DNA from: Limisphaerales bacterium | GTDB taxonomy: Bacteria > Verrucomicrobiota > Verrucomicrobiia > Limisphaerales > SXTU01 | Direction of reading: 5' to 3' | Assembly: GCA_009773355.1 (NCBI GenBank) | Contig: WRPG01000010.1 | Coordinates: 26,697-90,696 of the forward strand | Length of the DNA: 64,000 nucleotides | In this document: positions 31,311 to 39,017 of the stretch, piece by piece | Layout of the letters: every line of letters begins with the position of its first letter | How positions within the stretch are numbered: the first letter of the stretch is position 1 | Program-made: the position numbers and the translations under genes | The notes under the pieces: model-generated | What the model was told of the DNA's origin: nothing | What the model saw: only the letters and a program-made list of their open reading frames with translations | Databases searched by the model: none

Positions 31311-31928
31311 TCACTTCACTCGTGCGGCGACAGCCTCCACAAGTTTCCGCTCCTGTTCGGGGAAAATCTCAGTTTCCGGTCTCCAATCTGCGTAGTTCAC
31401 CGGGGCATGCGAAGTGGTATACATCGCCACATTCACTAACGCACCGGTGGATGAGATGAAGAAATAACCGAACCCCGTGCCATTGATGACAGTGCCTTTC
31501 ATTCCATCGCCTTTGGTTATTTTGCCTTCATATCCGTTTGGAGAAAAGTATTGCATTCCCTTCACCGGCGATTCGACGACACGAACTCTGCCGCCGAGCT
31601 CTTCAATGCTATGAGCGCGTTGCTTGATGACCTCCTCAGGTGGGAGCGTGCTCTGGCGACGGACAGAGACTTGGATTGCTTGCCTGACCCCTTCACTAAA
31701 ATTGTCCACTTGCTTCGCTTTGATGACAAACCACCAAGCATCTGGATTCATTTGAAGGCGCGGCAGCTCGCTGGGGACTCGCACCTGAACGCCGTTTAGG
31801 AGGTGTTCTTTCCAGGTGCTGGGGTCATTTGACCAGTTGGCCTCAAACTGGGCTGTCCGGCAGCTCGCCAGGCAGAGCGGGACCAAACAAGTGAGCAACA
31901 GAACCTTCTGGAGCGAGTATCCTTTCAT
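31311..31928 (-). CDS. Putative lipoprotein of unknown function
   Basis: 205 residues from the ATG at 31928 (MKGYSLQKVLLLTCLVPLCL). The lipobox LASC predicts lipid attachment and export. The mature part has strands and helices (HLLNGVQVRVPSELPRL, AIQVSVRRQSTLPPEEVI, GYEGKITKGDGMKGTVING, FGYFFISSTGALVNVAMYT) and ends in a helix with EQERKLVEAVAARVK. This resembles lipoproteins that carry a stress/PsbP-like fold, but no family is recognised. Composition is less GC-rich than its neighbours. It lies between xseA and the ymdB-type gene on the same strand with short gaps. Confidence 0.72.
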   Translation of the reverse strand: MKGYSLQKVLLLTCLVPLCLASCRTAQFEANWSNDPSTWKEHLLNGVQVRVPSELPRLQMNPDAWWFVIKAKQVDNFSEGVRQAIQVSVRRQSTLPPEEVIKQRAHSIEELGGRVRVVESPVKGMQYFSPNGYEGKITKGDGMKGTVINGTGFGYFFISSTGALVNVAMYTTSHAPVNYADWRPETEIFPEQERKLVEAVAARVK

Positions 31929-31953
31929 GAGTTTTGAGTTTGGATGACTCATG

Positions 31954-32739
31954 CTAGGTCACAAGCGCCTCCGACACCCGCTGAATCGCCGTCGCCTTCC
32001 CCGTCTTGTCATCCAGTTCGATGACCACGCCTTGCAGCAGCACGCGGTCGCGGGCCACGGAGAAGCGGCGGGGCTGGCTGGTGATGAAGCGCTCGATGAT
32101 GGGCTGGATGTCGCGGCCCAGGCAGCTTTCGTGCGGGCCGGTGAAGCCCGCGTCGCACAGGAAGGCCGTGCCGCCGGGGAAGATTTGCTCGTCCGCCGTC
32201 TGCACGTGCGTGTGCGTGCCCACCACGGCGCTGACCTGCCCGTCGAGCATCCGCGCGATGGCGATTTTCTCCGAGGTCGCCTCGGCGTGCATGTCCACGA
32301 AGATGAAGGGCGTGTGCTGCCGGAGCTGCTCGACCTCGGGGCGCACGCGGATGAACGGGTTGTCCAGCGGCGGCATGAAGGTGCGGCCTTGCAAGTTGAT
32401 GACCGCGAGCAAACGCCCGTCCGGCAGGCGGTGCGTGGTGCTGCCCTGGCCGGGCGAGCCGGGGGGGTAGTTCAGCGGGCGCACGAAGCGCGGCTCGCCG
32501 GTGAGCAGCACGGAGACTTCCTTCTGGTCCCAGAGATGGTCGCCGCTGGTGATGATGTCCACGCCGGCGGCGAAGAGGTCCGCCGCCGTCTCGGGCGTGA
32601 TGCCGGAACCGCCCGCCGAGTTCTCGCCATTGGCGATGACGACATCGAGGCCGTGGCGTGCGCGGAGAACCGGCACCAGCTCGGTCACGGCCCTGCGGCC
32701 CGGCGAGCCGACGACATCGCCGATGAAGAGGATTTTCAC
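31954..32739 (-). CDS. ymdB: TIGR00282 family metallophosphoesterase (YmdB-like)
   Basis: 261 residues, the family length. It has MKILFIGDVVGSPGRRAV, IANGENSAGGSG, IITSGDHLWDQKE, PFIFVDMHAEATSEKIAI and VGTHTHVQTADEQIFPGG. These carry the dinuclear metal ligands (D in GDVVG, N/E in NGEN, H in GDH, H-x-H in VGTHTH). YmdB-type enzymes hydrolyse 2',3'-cyclic nucleotides and affect biofilm and motility decisions in Bacillus. The family GNH motif is GDH here, a conservative oddity. Start ATG at 32739 is unambiguous. It precedes the lipoprotein gene by 25 bases. Confidence 0.92.
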   Translation of the reverse strand: MKILFIGDVVGSPGRRAVTELVPVLRARHGLDVVIANGENSAGGSGITPETAADLFAAGVDIITSGDHLWDQKEVSVLLTGEPRFVRPLNYPPGSPGQGSTTHRLPDGRLLAVINLQGRTFMPPLDNPFIRVRPEVEQLRQHTPFIFVDMHAEATSEKIAIARMLDGQVSAVVGTHTHVQTADEQIFPGGTAFLCDAGFTGPHESCLGRDIQPIIERFITSQPRRFSVARDRVLLQGVVIELDDKTGKATAIQRVSEALVT

Positions 32740-32783
32740 GCGGCGAGACTAGACGGCGCGGTGAGGCAGGCAAGCTTGCGCGC

Positions 32784-32850
32784 GGAGCGCCGGTGTCCAA
32801 CCGGCGGTTCTCACTGCGGCGTGAACGCGCAGGTTGGACACCTGCGCTCC
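32784..32850. repeat. Inverted repeat GGAGCGCCGGTGTCCAACC
   Basis: The left arm 32784-32802 and the right arm GGTTGGACACCTGCGCTCC, 32832-32850, pair with a couple of mismatches. It lies between the divergent ymdB and oxygenase-like genes. The short stretch after it shows nothing. Confidence 0.7.
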
Positions 32851-32904
32851 GCCGTTTACAGATGTCAGGCTGGAAGCCAGACCTACTTCTGGTAGCGTCG
32901 CGGC

Positions 32905-33522
32905 GTGCGCATCAAAGCTTGGTTCCCGACGTTCATTTATTGCGCCCCGCTGCTCCGCACGGGTGCAGCGCGGTTCAACGCGGAGCTGATCAAGGAGGCT
33001 TACCAGCTCCGCGACTTCGACCGCGACGGGCAGAAGTGGTCGAAGAAGAATTACCCCGGCGGCTTCACGAGCTACGGCTCGATGGACAAGCTGCACCAGT
33101 TCTCGTCCACGTTCACCGAGCTGCAACGGCGCATTGATCGGCATGTGAAGGCGTTCGCGCGCAAGCTGGACTTCGACCTCACGAACCGCCGGCTGGAGAT
33201 GACCGACTGCTGGGTGAACATCATGCCGCGCCAGACCGCGCACGGCCTGCACCTGCACCCGACCTCGACGATCAGCGGCACCTACTACGTGAAAACGCCC
33301 AAGGGTTGCGCGGCGATCAAGTTCGAAGACCCGCGCCTCGATCGCTTCATGGCCGCTCCGCCGCGCAAGGCCGGGGCAAGCCGGGAGAACCAGACCTTCG
33401 CCCATTACGCGGCGGAGGCGGGCAACGTCATCCTCTTCGAGAGCTGGCTCCGCCATGAAGTCCCGGCAAATCCGGTCGAGGCCGAGCGCGTGAGCGTGAG
33501 TTTCAACTACAACTGGTTTTGA
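32905..33522 (+). CDS. TIGR02466 family protein, putative 2OG-Fe(II) oxygenase
   Basis: 205 residues. It matches the TIGR02466 pattern: FPTFIYCAPL at the start, then MTDCWVNIMPRQTAHGLHLH, STISGTYYVKTPKGCAAIKF, GNVILFESWLRHEVPAN and RVSVSFNYNWF. Candidate iron ligands are the His pair in HGLHLHP and the His in WLRHEV, with the Arg in ERVSVSFN as 2-oxoglutarate anchor. An acidic ligand is not obvious. The GTG at 32905 is the only start before the conserved beginning. The stop overlaps the start of the nested repeat. The product is unknown. Confidence 0.85.
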   Translation: MRIKAWFPTFIYCAPLLRTGAARFNAELIKEAYQLRDFDRDGQKWSKKNYPGGFTSYGSMDKLHQFSSTFTELQRRIDRHVKAFARKLDFDLTNRRLEMTDCWVNIMPRQTAHGLHLHPTSTISGTYYVKTPKGCAAIKFEDPRLDRFMAAPPRKAGASRENQTFAHYAAEAGNVILFESWLRHEVPANPVEAERVSVSFNYNWF

Positions 33523-33673
33523 ACCACGGATGAACACGGATGAACACGGATGTGGCGGCGGTCTGCGACCGCCGTTTGCGCGGACGCCAACGCCGTTCGT
33601 CGGCGGTCACAGACCGCCGCTACAAGGGCTGGGCGCTTTTCCTCATCCGTGTCCATCAGTGTTCATCCGTGGT
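33522..33673. repeat. Nested repeat: outer CACGGATGAACACGGATG words, inner GCGGCGGTCTG stem-loop
   Basis: The outer arms 33522-33552 and 33643-33673 are made of CCACGGATGAACACGGATG-type words in opposite orientation. Inside, 33553-33574 and 33600-33621 (CGGCGGTCTGCGACCGCCG and its mirror) form a second stem-loop. The outer left arm starts at the stop of the oxygenase-like gene and the outer right arm ends nine bases before the fdhD start. Confidence 0.88.
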
Positions 33674-33682
33674 TAGAATTCC

Positions 33683-34519
33683 ATGCCTGATTCCCCCGAA
33701 ATCGTGCGCGCCGAAATCCTCCGCTGGCGGAAGGGCGAGGAGCCACGTCGAGAGACGGACGCGCTCGCCCGCGAGGAGCCGCTGGAGATTCGCGTGCGGG
33801 GGCAGAGCGTGGCGGTGACGATGCGGACGCCGGGACATGACGCGGAACTGGCTGCTGGTTTCCTGTTGACCGAGGGGCTGGTCCAGCGCCGCGAGGACAT
33901 CATCGAGATCGCCCCTTGCCAGCAGGGTGAGGCGGCGCAGCTTGGCAACACGCTCAATGTCTTCCTCGCGCCATCCGTGGTCGTGGACTTCGAGCAGCTC
34001 ACGCGGCACGTCTTCGCGTCGTCGAGCTGCGGCCTGTGCGGCAAGGCGACGATTGAGTCCGTCCACCAGCACTTTCCGCCGGTCACATCGCCGGTCTGCA
34101 TCGCGCCGGAAGTTCTGCTGCGGCTTCCCGCCAAGCTCGCCGCGCAGCAAACCACCTTCGACCAGACCGGCGGACTCCACGCCGCCGCGCTCTTCACAGC
34201 AGCCGGCGAACTGCTCGTGCTCCGCGAGGACGTGGGCCGGCACAACGCCGTGGACAAGGTGCTGGGCTGGGCCTTCCTCAACGGCCCGTTTCCGCTGGCC
34301 GACCATGTCCTGCTCGTCAGCGGGCGCGCGTCGTTCGAGATCATGCAGAAGGCGCTGGCCGCGCGCGTGCCGGTGGTGGCGGCGGTCTCCGCGCCGTCGA
34401 GTCTGGCGGTTGAGTTCGCGCAGCGAAGCGGGCAGACGCTGGTGGGCTTCCTGCGGGGCGCGGGGATGAACATTTACGCGGGGACGGAGCGGCTGGCGCA
34501 GCCGGGCGAGAGCGCTTGA
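33683..34519 (+). CDS. fdhD: Formate dehydrogenase accessory sulfurtransferase FdhD
   Basis: Transfers sulfur from IscS to the molybdenum cofactor before it enters formate dehydrogenase. 278 residues. EEPLEIRVRGQSVAVTMRTP, GHDAELAAGFLLTEGLV, the active Cys pair in SSCGLCGKATIES near residue 115, TGGLHAAALFTAAGELLVLR, EDVGRHNAVDKVLGWAF and SGRASFEIMQKALAA are all present. The C-terminus ends with VGFLRGAGMNIYAGTERLA. No formate dehydrogenase gene is in the window, so the target enzyme must be elsewhere. Start ATG at 33683 is nine bases after a nested repeat. Confidence 0.95.
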   Translation: MPDSPEIVRAEILRWRKGEEPRRETDALAREEPLEIRVRGQSVAVTMRTPGHDAELAAGFLLTEGLVQRREDIIEIAPCQQGEAAQLGNTLNVFLAPSVVVDFEQLTRHVFASSSCGLCGKATIESVHQHFPPVTSPVCIAPEVLLRLPAKLAAQQTTFDQTGGLHAAALFTAAGELLVLREDVGRHNAVDKVLGWAFLNGPFPLADHVLLVSGRASFEIMQKALAARVPVVAAVSAPSSLAVEFAQRSGQTLVGFLRGAGMNIYAGTERLAQPGESA

Positions 34520-34562
34520 AGCGCCCCCCGCCAACCGCCGTCTGACACCCGTCGTCAAACGC

Positions 34563-36842
34563 TTGAACCCGCTGCCCCAACTCCGTTTCCCGTGTCGGCG
34601 ATTTGCCAGCGCCGTCCGGGTCGTGCGTCCGTTCGCGGCGGCTTGGCGCGAGGGGCGCTGCGGACGGCGATGGCAAATCGCCGGCACGGCGCTCGCGGTG
34701 CTGGCGCTGTTCTGCGCGACCCCGGCGCTCGCGGCTCCGGCGAAGGCTCCCGCGCCGCGCGCGTTCAATTTCGAGAACGACATCAGCCCGCTGCTCACGC
34801 GGCACGGCTGCAATGCCTCGCAGTGCCACGGCAAGGCGGAGGGGCAGAACGGCTTCAAGCTCTCCGTCTTCGGCTACGACGCGCTGGCGGACTGGCGGGC
34901 GTTCACTGCGGAGAGCAAGGGACGGCGCACTTCGTCGGCCGCGCCGGAGCAAAGCCTCTTTCTCGCCAAGGCGAGCGGCACGATGCCGCACCAGGGCGGG
35001 GCGCGCATCCCGGTCGGTTCGCCGGACTACGAAACCATCCGCGCGTGGCTGGCTGCCGGTGCGCCGTTTGGCTCGACGAATGATGCGAAGGTCGTGCGGG
35101 TCGAGCTGGAGCCACGGGAAAAAATCCTCGCGCCGGGCGCGAAGCTCCAGCTCCGGGTGAATGCGTCTTACTCCGACGGGCGCAAGGCGGACGTGACGCG
35201 CTATTGCGTGTTTCAGTCCAACAATGACTCACTCGCGAAGGTGGACGAGCACGGCGCGGTGGTCATCGGCTCGCTGCCCGGACAAACGTCGGTGATGGCG
35301 CGTTATCTCGGCGAAGTCACCTCGTTCATGGCCATCGTGCCGCGGCCGGGCAAGCCGGTCGGCAATGCGGGCTTTGCGGAGTTCAACTTCATTGACCGGC
35401 ACGTCAACGCGCACTTGAAGAAGCTCAACCTGCGCCCGAGCGACGTGTGCGATGACGCGACGTTCCTGCGCCGCGCGCACCTCGACATCATCGGCACGCT
35501 GCCCACGGCGGCGGAGGTGCGGCGCTTCCTCGCGGACGAGTCGTCGGACAAGCGCTCGCAGCTCGTGGACGCCTTGCTGAAGCGGCCTGAATTCGCTGAC
35601 TTCTGGGCGCTGAAGTGGGCCGACCTGCTGCGCGTGGACCGGCAGAAGCTCGGCCAGCGCGACGCCTATGCCTACTACCGGTGGATTCGCGGGGAGTTCG
35701 CCGCGAACCGTCCGCTTGACCAGTTTGCCCGCGCGCTGCTCACCGCCGAGGGGCCGCTGGACGACGCGCCCGCCGGGCATTTCTACAAGGTCGTGAGCAA
35801 GCCCGGCGAGATGGCGAACGCGGTTTCGCAGGTCTTCCTCGGCATCCGCATCGCGTGTGCGGAATGCCATCACCACCCCTTCGACCGCTGGAGCCAGGCG
35901 GACTACTACGGCATGTCCGGCTTCTTCTCGCAGGTGAACGTCCGCAAGGGCGCGCTGGGCGAGACGCTGCTGGCGGAGGGCAATCCCGGCGTGAAACACC
36001 CGCGCACCGGCGCGGCGGTGCAGCCTTACGCGCTGGGCACGGAGATGCCCGCCACCGCGCCCGCTGGCGACCGCCGCCGCGTGCTGGCCGAGTGGTTCAC
36101 CGCGCCGGAGAATCCGTGGTTCGCGCGCAACCTCGCCAACCGCCTCGTCGCGCATTTCCTCGGGCGCGGCGTCGTCGAGCCGGTGGACGACGTGCGGGCG
36201 ACCAATCCCGCGGGCAACCCCGCGCTGCTCGACGCGGTGGCCAAGTCGCTCGTGGACGCGCGCTTCGACCTCAAGCAGTTCATCCGCACGCTCACGGCCT
36301 CGCGCACCTACCAGCTTTCCGCGACGCCGAACGACACCAACGCGCAGGACGAGCAGAACTACTCGCGCGCCCTCTTCAAGCGCCTGCCCGCCGAGGTGCT
36401 GCTTGACGCCGTGTGCCAGGTGACGGGCGTGCCGGAGAAGTTTGACGGCGTTCCCGCCGGCGCGCGCGCCATCCAGCTCTGGGACAGCCAGACGCAGCAT
36501 TATTTCCTCAAGCTCTTTGGCCGCCCCGTGCGCGTGACGGCCTGCGAGTGCGAGCGCAACAGCGGGGCCAGCATCGCGCAGGTGCTGCATCTGCTGAACT
36601 CGCCGAACTTGCAGGCCAAGCTGACCCACGCCGACGGCCAGCTCGCGCGGCTGGCGGCAGCGCACCCGGACAATGCGAAGCTCGCGGACGAGCTTTACCT
36701 GACCTTCTTCAGCCGGCTGCCGAGCGACACCGAGCGGCAACTGGCCGTGAAGCATCTCGCCGCCAGCCCGAACCGCCTGCAGGCCGTCGAAGATTACGCG
36801 TGGAGCCTGTTGAACGCGGTTGAGTTTGTGTTCAACCACTGA
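34563..36842 (+). CDS. PSCyt1-(Ig-like)-DUF1549-DUF1553 protein, third PSD1-type gene
   Basis: 759 residues. A signal peptide (ALAVLALFCATPALAAPA) sits at about residues 43-62. Then PSCyt1 with CNASQCHGKAEG (Cx4CH type) and the ISPLLTRHGC start, a BIG2-like beta domain at about 175-265 (VRVELEPREKILAPGAKLQL), DUF1549 with FLRRAHLDIIGTLPTAAEVR and the haem motif CAECHHHPFDRW, and DUF1553 with PENPWFARNLANRLVAHFLG. It differs from the two other PSD1 proteins by the Cx4CH motif and the Ig domain, and has no DUF1501 gene next to it. The first 42 residues are encoded by an inverted repeat at 34593-34686, so the true start may be internal. A receiver gene follows. Confidence 0.88.
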   Translation: MNPLPQLRFPCRRFASAVRVVRPFAAAWREGRCGRRWQIAGTALAVLALFCATPALAAPAKAPAPRAFNFENDISPLLTRHGCNASQCHGKAEGQNGFKLSVFGYDALADWRAFTAESKGRRTSSAAPEQSLFLAKASGTMPHQGGARIPVGSPDYETIRAWLAAGAPFGSTNDAKVVRVELEPREKILAPGAKLQLRVNASYSDGRKADVTRYCVFQSNNDSLAKVDEHGAVVIGSLPGQTSVMARYLGEVTSFMAIVPRPGKPVGNAGFAEFNFIDRHVNAHLKKLNLRPSDVCDDATFLRRAHLDIIGTLPTAAEVRRFLADESSDKRSQLVDALLKRPEFADFWALKWADLLRVDRQKLGQRDAYAYYRWIRGEFAANRPLDQFARALLTAEGPLDDAPAGHFYKVVSKPGEMANAVSQVFLGIRIACAECHHHPFDRWSQADYYGMSGFFSQVNVRKGALGETLLAEGNPGVKHPRTGAAVQPYALGTEMPATAPAGDRRRVLAEWFTAPENPWFARNLANRLVAHFLGRGVVEPVDDVRATNPAGNPALLDAVAKSLVDARFDLKQFIRTLTASRTYQLSATPNDTNAQDEQNYSRALFKRLPAEVLLDAVCQVTGVPEKFDGVPAGARAIQLWDSQTQHYFLKLFGRPVRVTACECERNSGASIAQVLHLLNSPNLQAKLTHADGQLARLAAAHPDNAKLADELYLTFFSRLPSDTERQLAVKHLAASPNRLQAVEDYAWSLLNAVEFVFNH
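34593..34686. repeat. Inverted repeat (TGTCGGCGATTTGCC) at the 5' end of the third PSD1 gene
   Basis: The arms 34593-34618 and 34661-34686 are 26 bases with about two mismatches. The open frame goes straight through and ends at the beginning of the signal peptide. The gene's start region is thus repeat-derived. A related GGCGACTTGCAGTCGCC element is at 15951-16018. Confidence 0.85.
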
Positions 36843-36874
36843 TTGCTCCATCCTGCGCGAAACAACGCACGCGT

Positions 36875-37411
36875 ATGAAAATACTTGCCGCCGATGACTC
36901 GCGGGTTTCGCGGAACCTCATCAAGGCCATCTTGGAGGAGATGGATTTTGAAGTGCTCGCTGCGGAGAACGGGCTGGAGGCTTGGCGCATCTTTGAGCGC
37001 GAGGAGATTTCCCTGCTCATCTCGGACTGGATGATGCCGGAGATGGATGGGCTGGAACTGTGCCGGCGCGTCCGCGCCGCCCCGCACCGGCCCGGCTACA
37101 CCTACATCATGATGGTGACGGCGCAGGACGGGTTGAAAAACTTCGTCACCGCCATGGCCGCCGGGGCGGATGACTTCATCGTGAAGCCCTTCGAGCCGGA
37201 GATGCTCCGGTGCCGGATCCGGGTCGCGCAGCGCGTGCTGGCGATGCAGCACGAGCTGCGGGCGCTCGCGGCGGCGCTGCCCTTCTGCGGCGCCTGCGAC
37301 ACCATCCAGAACGATCCGGGCAGCCAGCAACGGCTGCATGACTTCCTCTCCTCCCGCCCGGAGTTGAAGCCGGTGCTGGGCACCTGTCCAACCTGCGCGG
37401 CGAAGGCATGA
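36875..37411 (+). CDS. Stand-alone response regulator receiver protein with Cys-rich tail
   Basis: 178 residues. The receiver domain (about 1-120) begins MKILAADDSRVSRNLIKAIL, with the acidic DD pair and the phosphoacceptor Asp in LLISDWMMPEMDG (about residue 52). The switch Thr is in MMVTAQDG and the conserved Lys in DDFIVKPFEP. No DNA-binding or enzyme output domain follows. The last 50 residues hold two Cys pairs, CGAC and CPTC, possibly a zinc knuckle. It may act by protein contact with an unseen kinase. It starts 32 bases after the PSD1 stop, so co-transcription is possible. Confidence 0.88.
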   Translation: MKILAADDSRVSRNLIKAILEEMDFEVLAAENGLEAWRIFEREEISLLISDWMMPEMDGLELCRRVRAAPHRPGYTYIMMVTAQDGLKNFVTAMAAGADDFIVKPFEPEMLRCRIRVAQRVLAMQHELRALAAALPFCGACDTIQNDPGSQQRLHDFLSSRPELKPVLGTCPTCAAKA

Positions 37412-37452
37412 GGGCAGATTCCTTCCGAGTTGAGGATGATGCGGAGACGCGC

Positions 37453-37558
37453 CCGGAGCGCGGCCTTCCAGGCCGCAGTGGCGGCGAGGTTGCTGGGATG
37501 CAGCCTTGTGGCTCGTGGGCTTCGCCCAGCCGCTGCGGGCGGGACGCCCGCGCTCCGG
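37453..37558. repeat. Dispersed inverted repeat, family A copy 3
   Basis: Between CCGGAGCGCGGCC and GGACGCCCGCGCTCCGG, 106 bases. The ends match copies 1 and 2 but the loop (GTTGCTGGGATGCAGCC) differs. It fills most of the gap before the RND adaptor gene. Confidence 0.83.
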
Positions 37559-37608
37559 CAGAATCCGTTGGCCCGCTCCATCAGACCACGTTACATTTCC
37601 GCGCTCTT

Positions 37609-38883
37609 GTGACCCGATCCAGCTTGCTCATTCCGCTGCTCGCCGCGCTCTTGCTCGCCGGCTGCAATCCGCCCGAGTCGCCCAAGGGCGGCAAGAAGGA
37701 CGGCAAGGCCGCGGCCGCCCTGCCTTCGCGCGCCGTCCAGGCGGCCCCGGCGGAGTCGCGTCCGATGGAGCGCGCGGTTTCTGTCATCGGCGCGCTGGCG
37801 GCGATTGACCAGGCGACGTTGAGCGTGAAGGTCACGGGCCGGCTGCAAAGCTTGAGCGTGGACCTCGGCACGCGCGTTCGGAAGGGTGAGCTGGTCGCGC
37901 AAATTGAGTCGGTGGACTACGAGTTGAAGCTCCGGTCCGCCGAGGCGCTGCTCGCGCAGGCCCGCGCGCGGCTCGGCCTGCCGCTCGTCGGCTCCGATGA
38001 CACGGTGAAGGCGGAGGAGACCAGCACCGTGCGGCAGGCGAGGGCGTCCCTGCTCGAATCGCAAAAGCAGCGCGACCGCATCAAGGCGCTGGCCCAGCGC
38101 GGCATCAGCCCGCAGTCGGAGCTGGAGGTGGCGGAGGCGAACTACGAAATCGCCTTCAACCGCCACCTTGAGGCGCTCGAAGACATCCGGCAGCGGCAGG
38201 GCGTGTTGCAGCAGCGCCGCGTGGACGTGGAGATTGCCCGCCAGCAGCTCGCGGACACCAAGATCATCGCGCCCTTCGACGGCATCGTGCAGGAGCGCCG
38301 GGCCAGCCCCGGCGAGTTCCTCAACACCGCCGCGCCCATCGTCACGCTCGTGAAGGTGGACCCGCTGCGCCTGCGCGTGGAGGTGCCCGAGCGCAACGCG
38401 ACCGGCGTGCGCCCCGGCCTGAAGGTCCGCCTCACCGTCGAGGGCGACACGAACCATTACACCGGCACCATCGCGCGCCTCAGCCCGGCCATCACCGAGC
38501 TGAACCGGATGCTCATCGTCGAGGCGGACATCGCGAACCAGGCGGGCGCGCTGCGGCCCGGCACCTTCGCGCGCGCGGACATCGTGCTCGCCGCGGCCGA
38601 GCCTGCGACGGCAGTCCCGAAGGCCGCGCTCGTCACCTTCGCCGGCATGGAAAAAATCTTCCTCGTGAAGGACGGCAACGCGGCGGAGAAGAACATCGCG
38701 GTCGGCCGGCGCGCGGATGGATTCATCGAAGTGCTCGGCGGAGTGAAACCCGGCGACCTCGTGGTGCTCAACCCTGGCGCGCTGCAGAACGGTCAGCCCG
38801 TGACCGTGAACACGTCCCGCCCGCCACCAGCGAAGAAAGCCCCCGTGCCCGCCGCGCCGAAGGCCGGGAAGAAAACCTCGTGA
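37609..38883 (+). CDS. Efflux RND transporter periplasmic adaptor subunit (lipoprotein)
   Basis: 424 residues from the GTG at 37609 (VTRSSLLIPLLAALLLAGC), giving a lipoprotein signal. An upstream ATG at 37408 would add 67 residues of translated family A repeat. The lipoyl-like half (ATLSVKVTGRLQSLSVDLGT, VRKGELVAQIES) is followed by a helical hairpin (about 105-210), the second lipoyl half (TKIIAPFDGIVQERRASPGE), a beta-barrel (DPLRLRVEVPERNATGVRPG) and the membrane-proximal domain. It links an inner-membrane RND pump to an outer-membrane factor. The RND permease is 134 bases downstream; no TolC-like gene is in the window. Confidence 0.93.
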   Translation: MTRSSLLIPLLAALLLAGCNPPESPKGGKKDGKAAAALPSRAVQAAPAESRPMERAVSVIGALAAIDQATLSVKVTGRLQSLSVDLGTRVRKGELVAQIESVDYELKLRSAEALLAQARARLGLPLVGSDDTVKAEETSTVRQARASLLESQKQRDRIKALAQRGISPQSELEVAEANYEIAFNRHLEALEDIRQRQGVLQQRRVDVEIARQQLADTKIIAPFDGIVQERRASPGEFLNTAAPIVTLVKVDPLRLRVEVPERNATGVRPGLKVRLTVEGDTNHYTGTIARLSPAITELNRMLIVEADIANQAGALRPGTFARADIVLAAAEPATAVPKAALVTFAGMEKIFLVKDGNAAEKNIAVGRRADGFIEVLGGVKPGDLVVLNPGALQNGQPVTVNTSRPPPAKKAPVPAAPKAGKKTS

Positions 38884-38914
38884 GCTTGCCCGCCCAACGC
38901 CCGCACGTCCTGTC

Positions 38915-38965
38915 AAACGAATGGGGACAAGCGAATTCATCCCATTCGTTTGTCCCCATTCGCTT
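38915..38965. repeat. Word-type inverted repeat (AACGAATGGGGACAAGCGAAT)
   Basis: The left arm 38915-38936 and right arm 38944-38965 mirror each other, around a loop of about seven bases. CGAATGGGGACAAGCG and CATTCGTTTGTCCCCATTCG show the pattern. It sits between the RND adaptor and permease genes. Confidence 0.82.
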
Positions 38966-39017
38966 GTCGTCTGCCCTTGAATTGCCCGGCGTCGAAGGTG
39001 CCCGCGTTCCCCGCTGA

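Noticed and set aside
37408..37608. Longer start of the RND adaptor at 37408
   Set aside because: Adds 67 residues encoded by family A repeat and hides the lipoprotein signal; the GTG at 37609 fits better.
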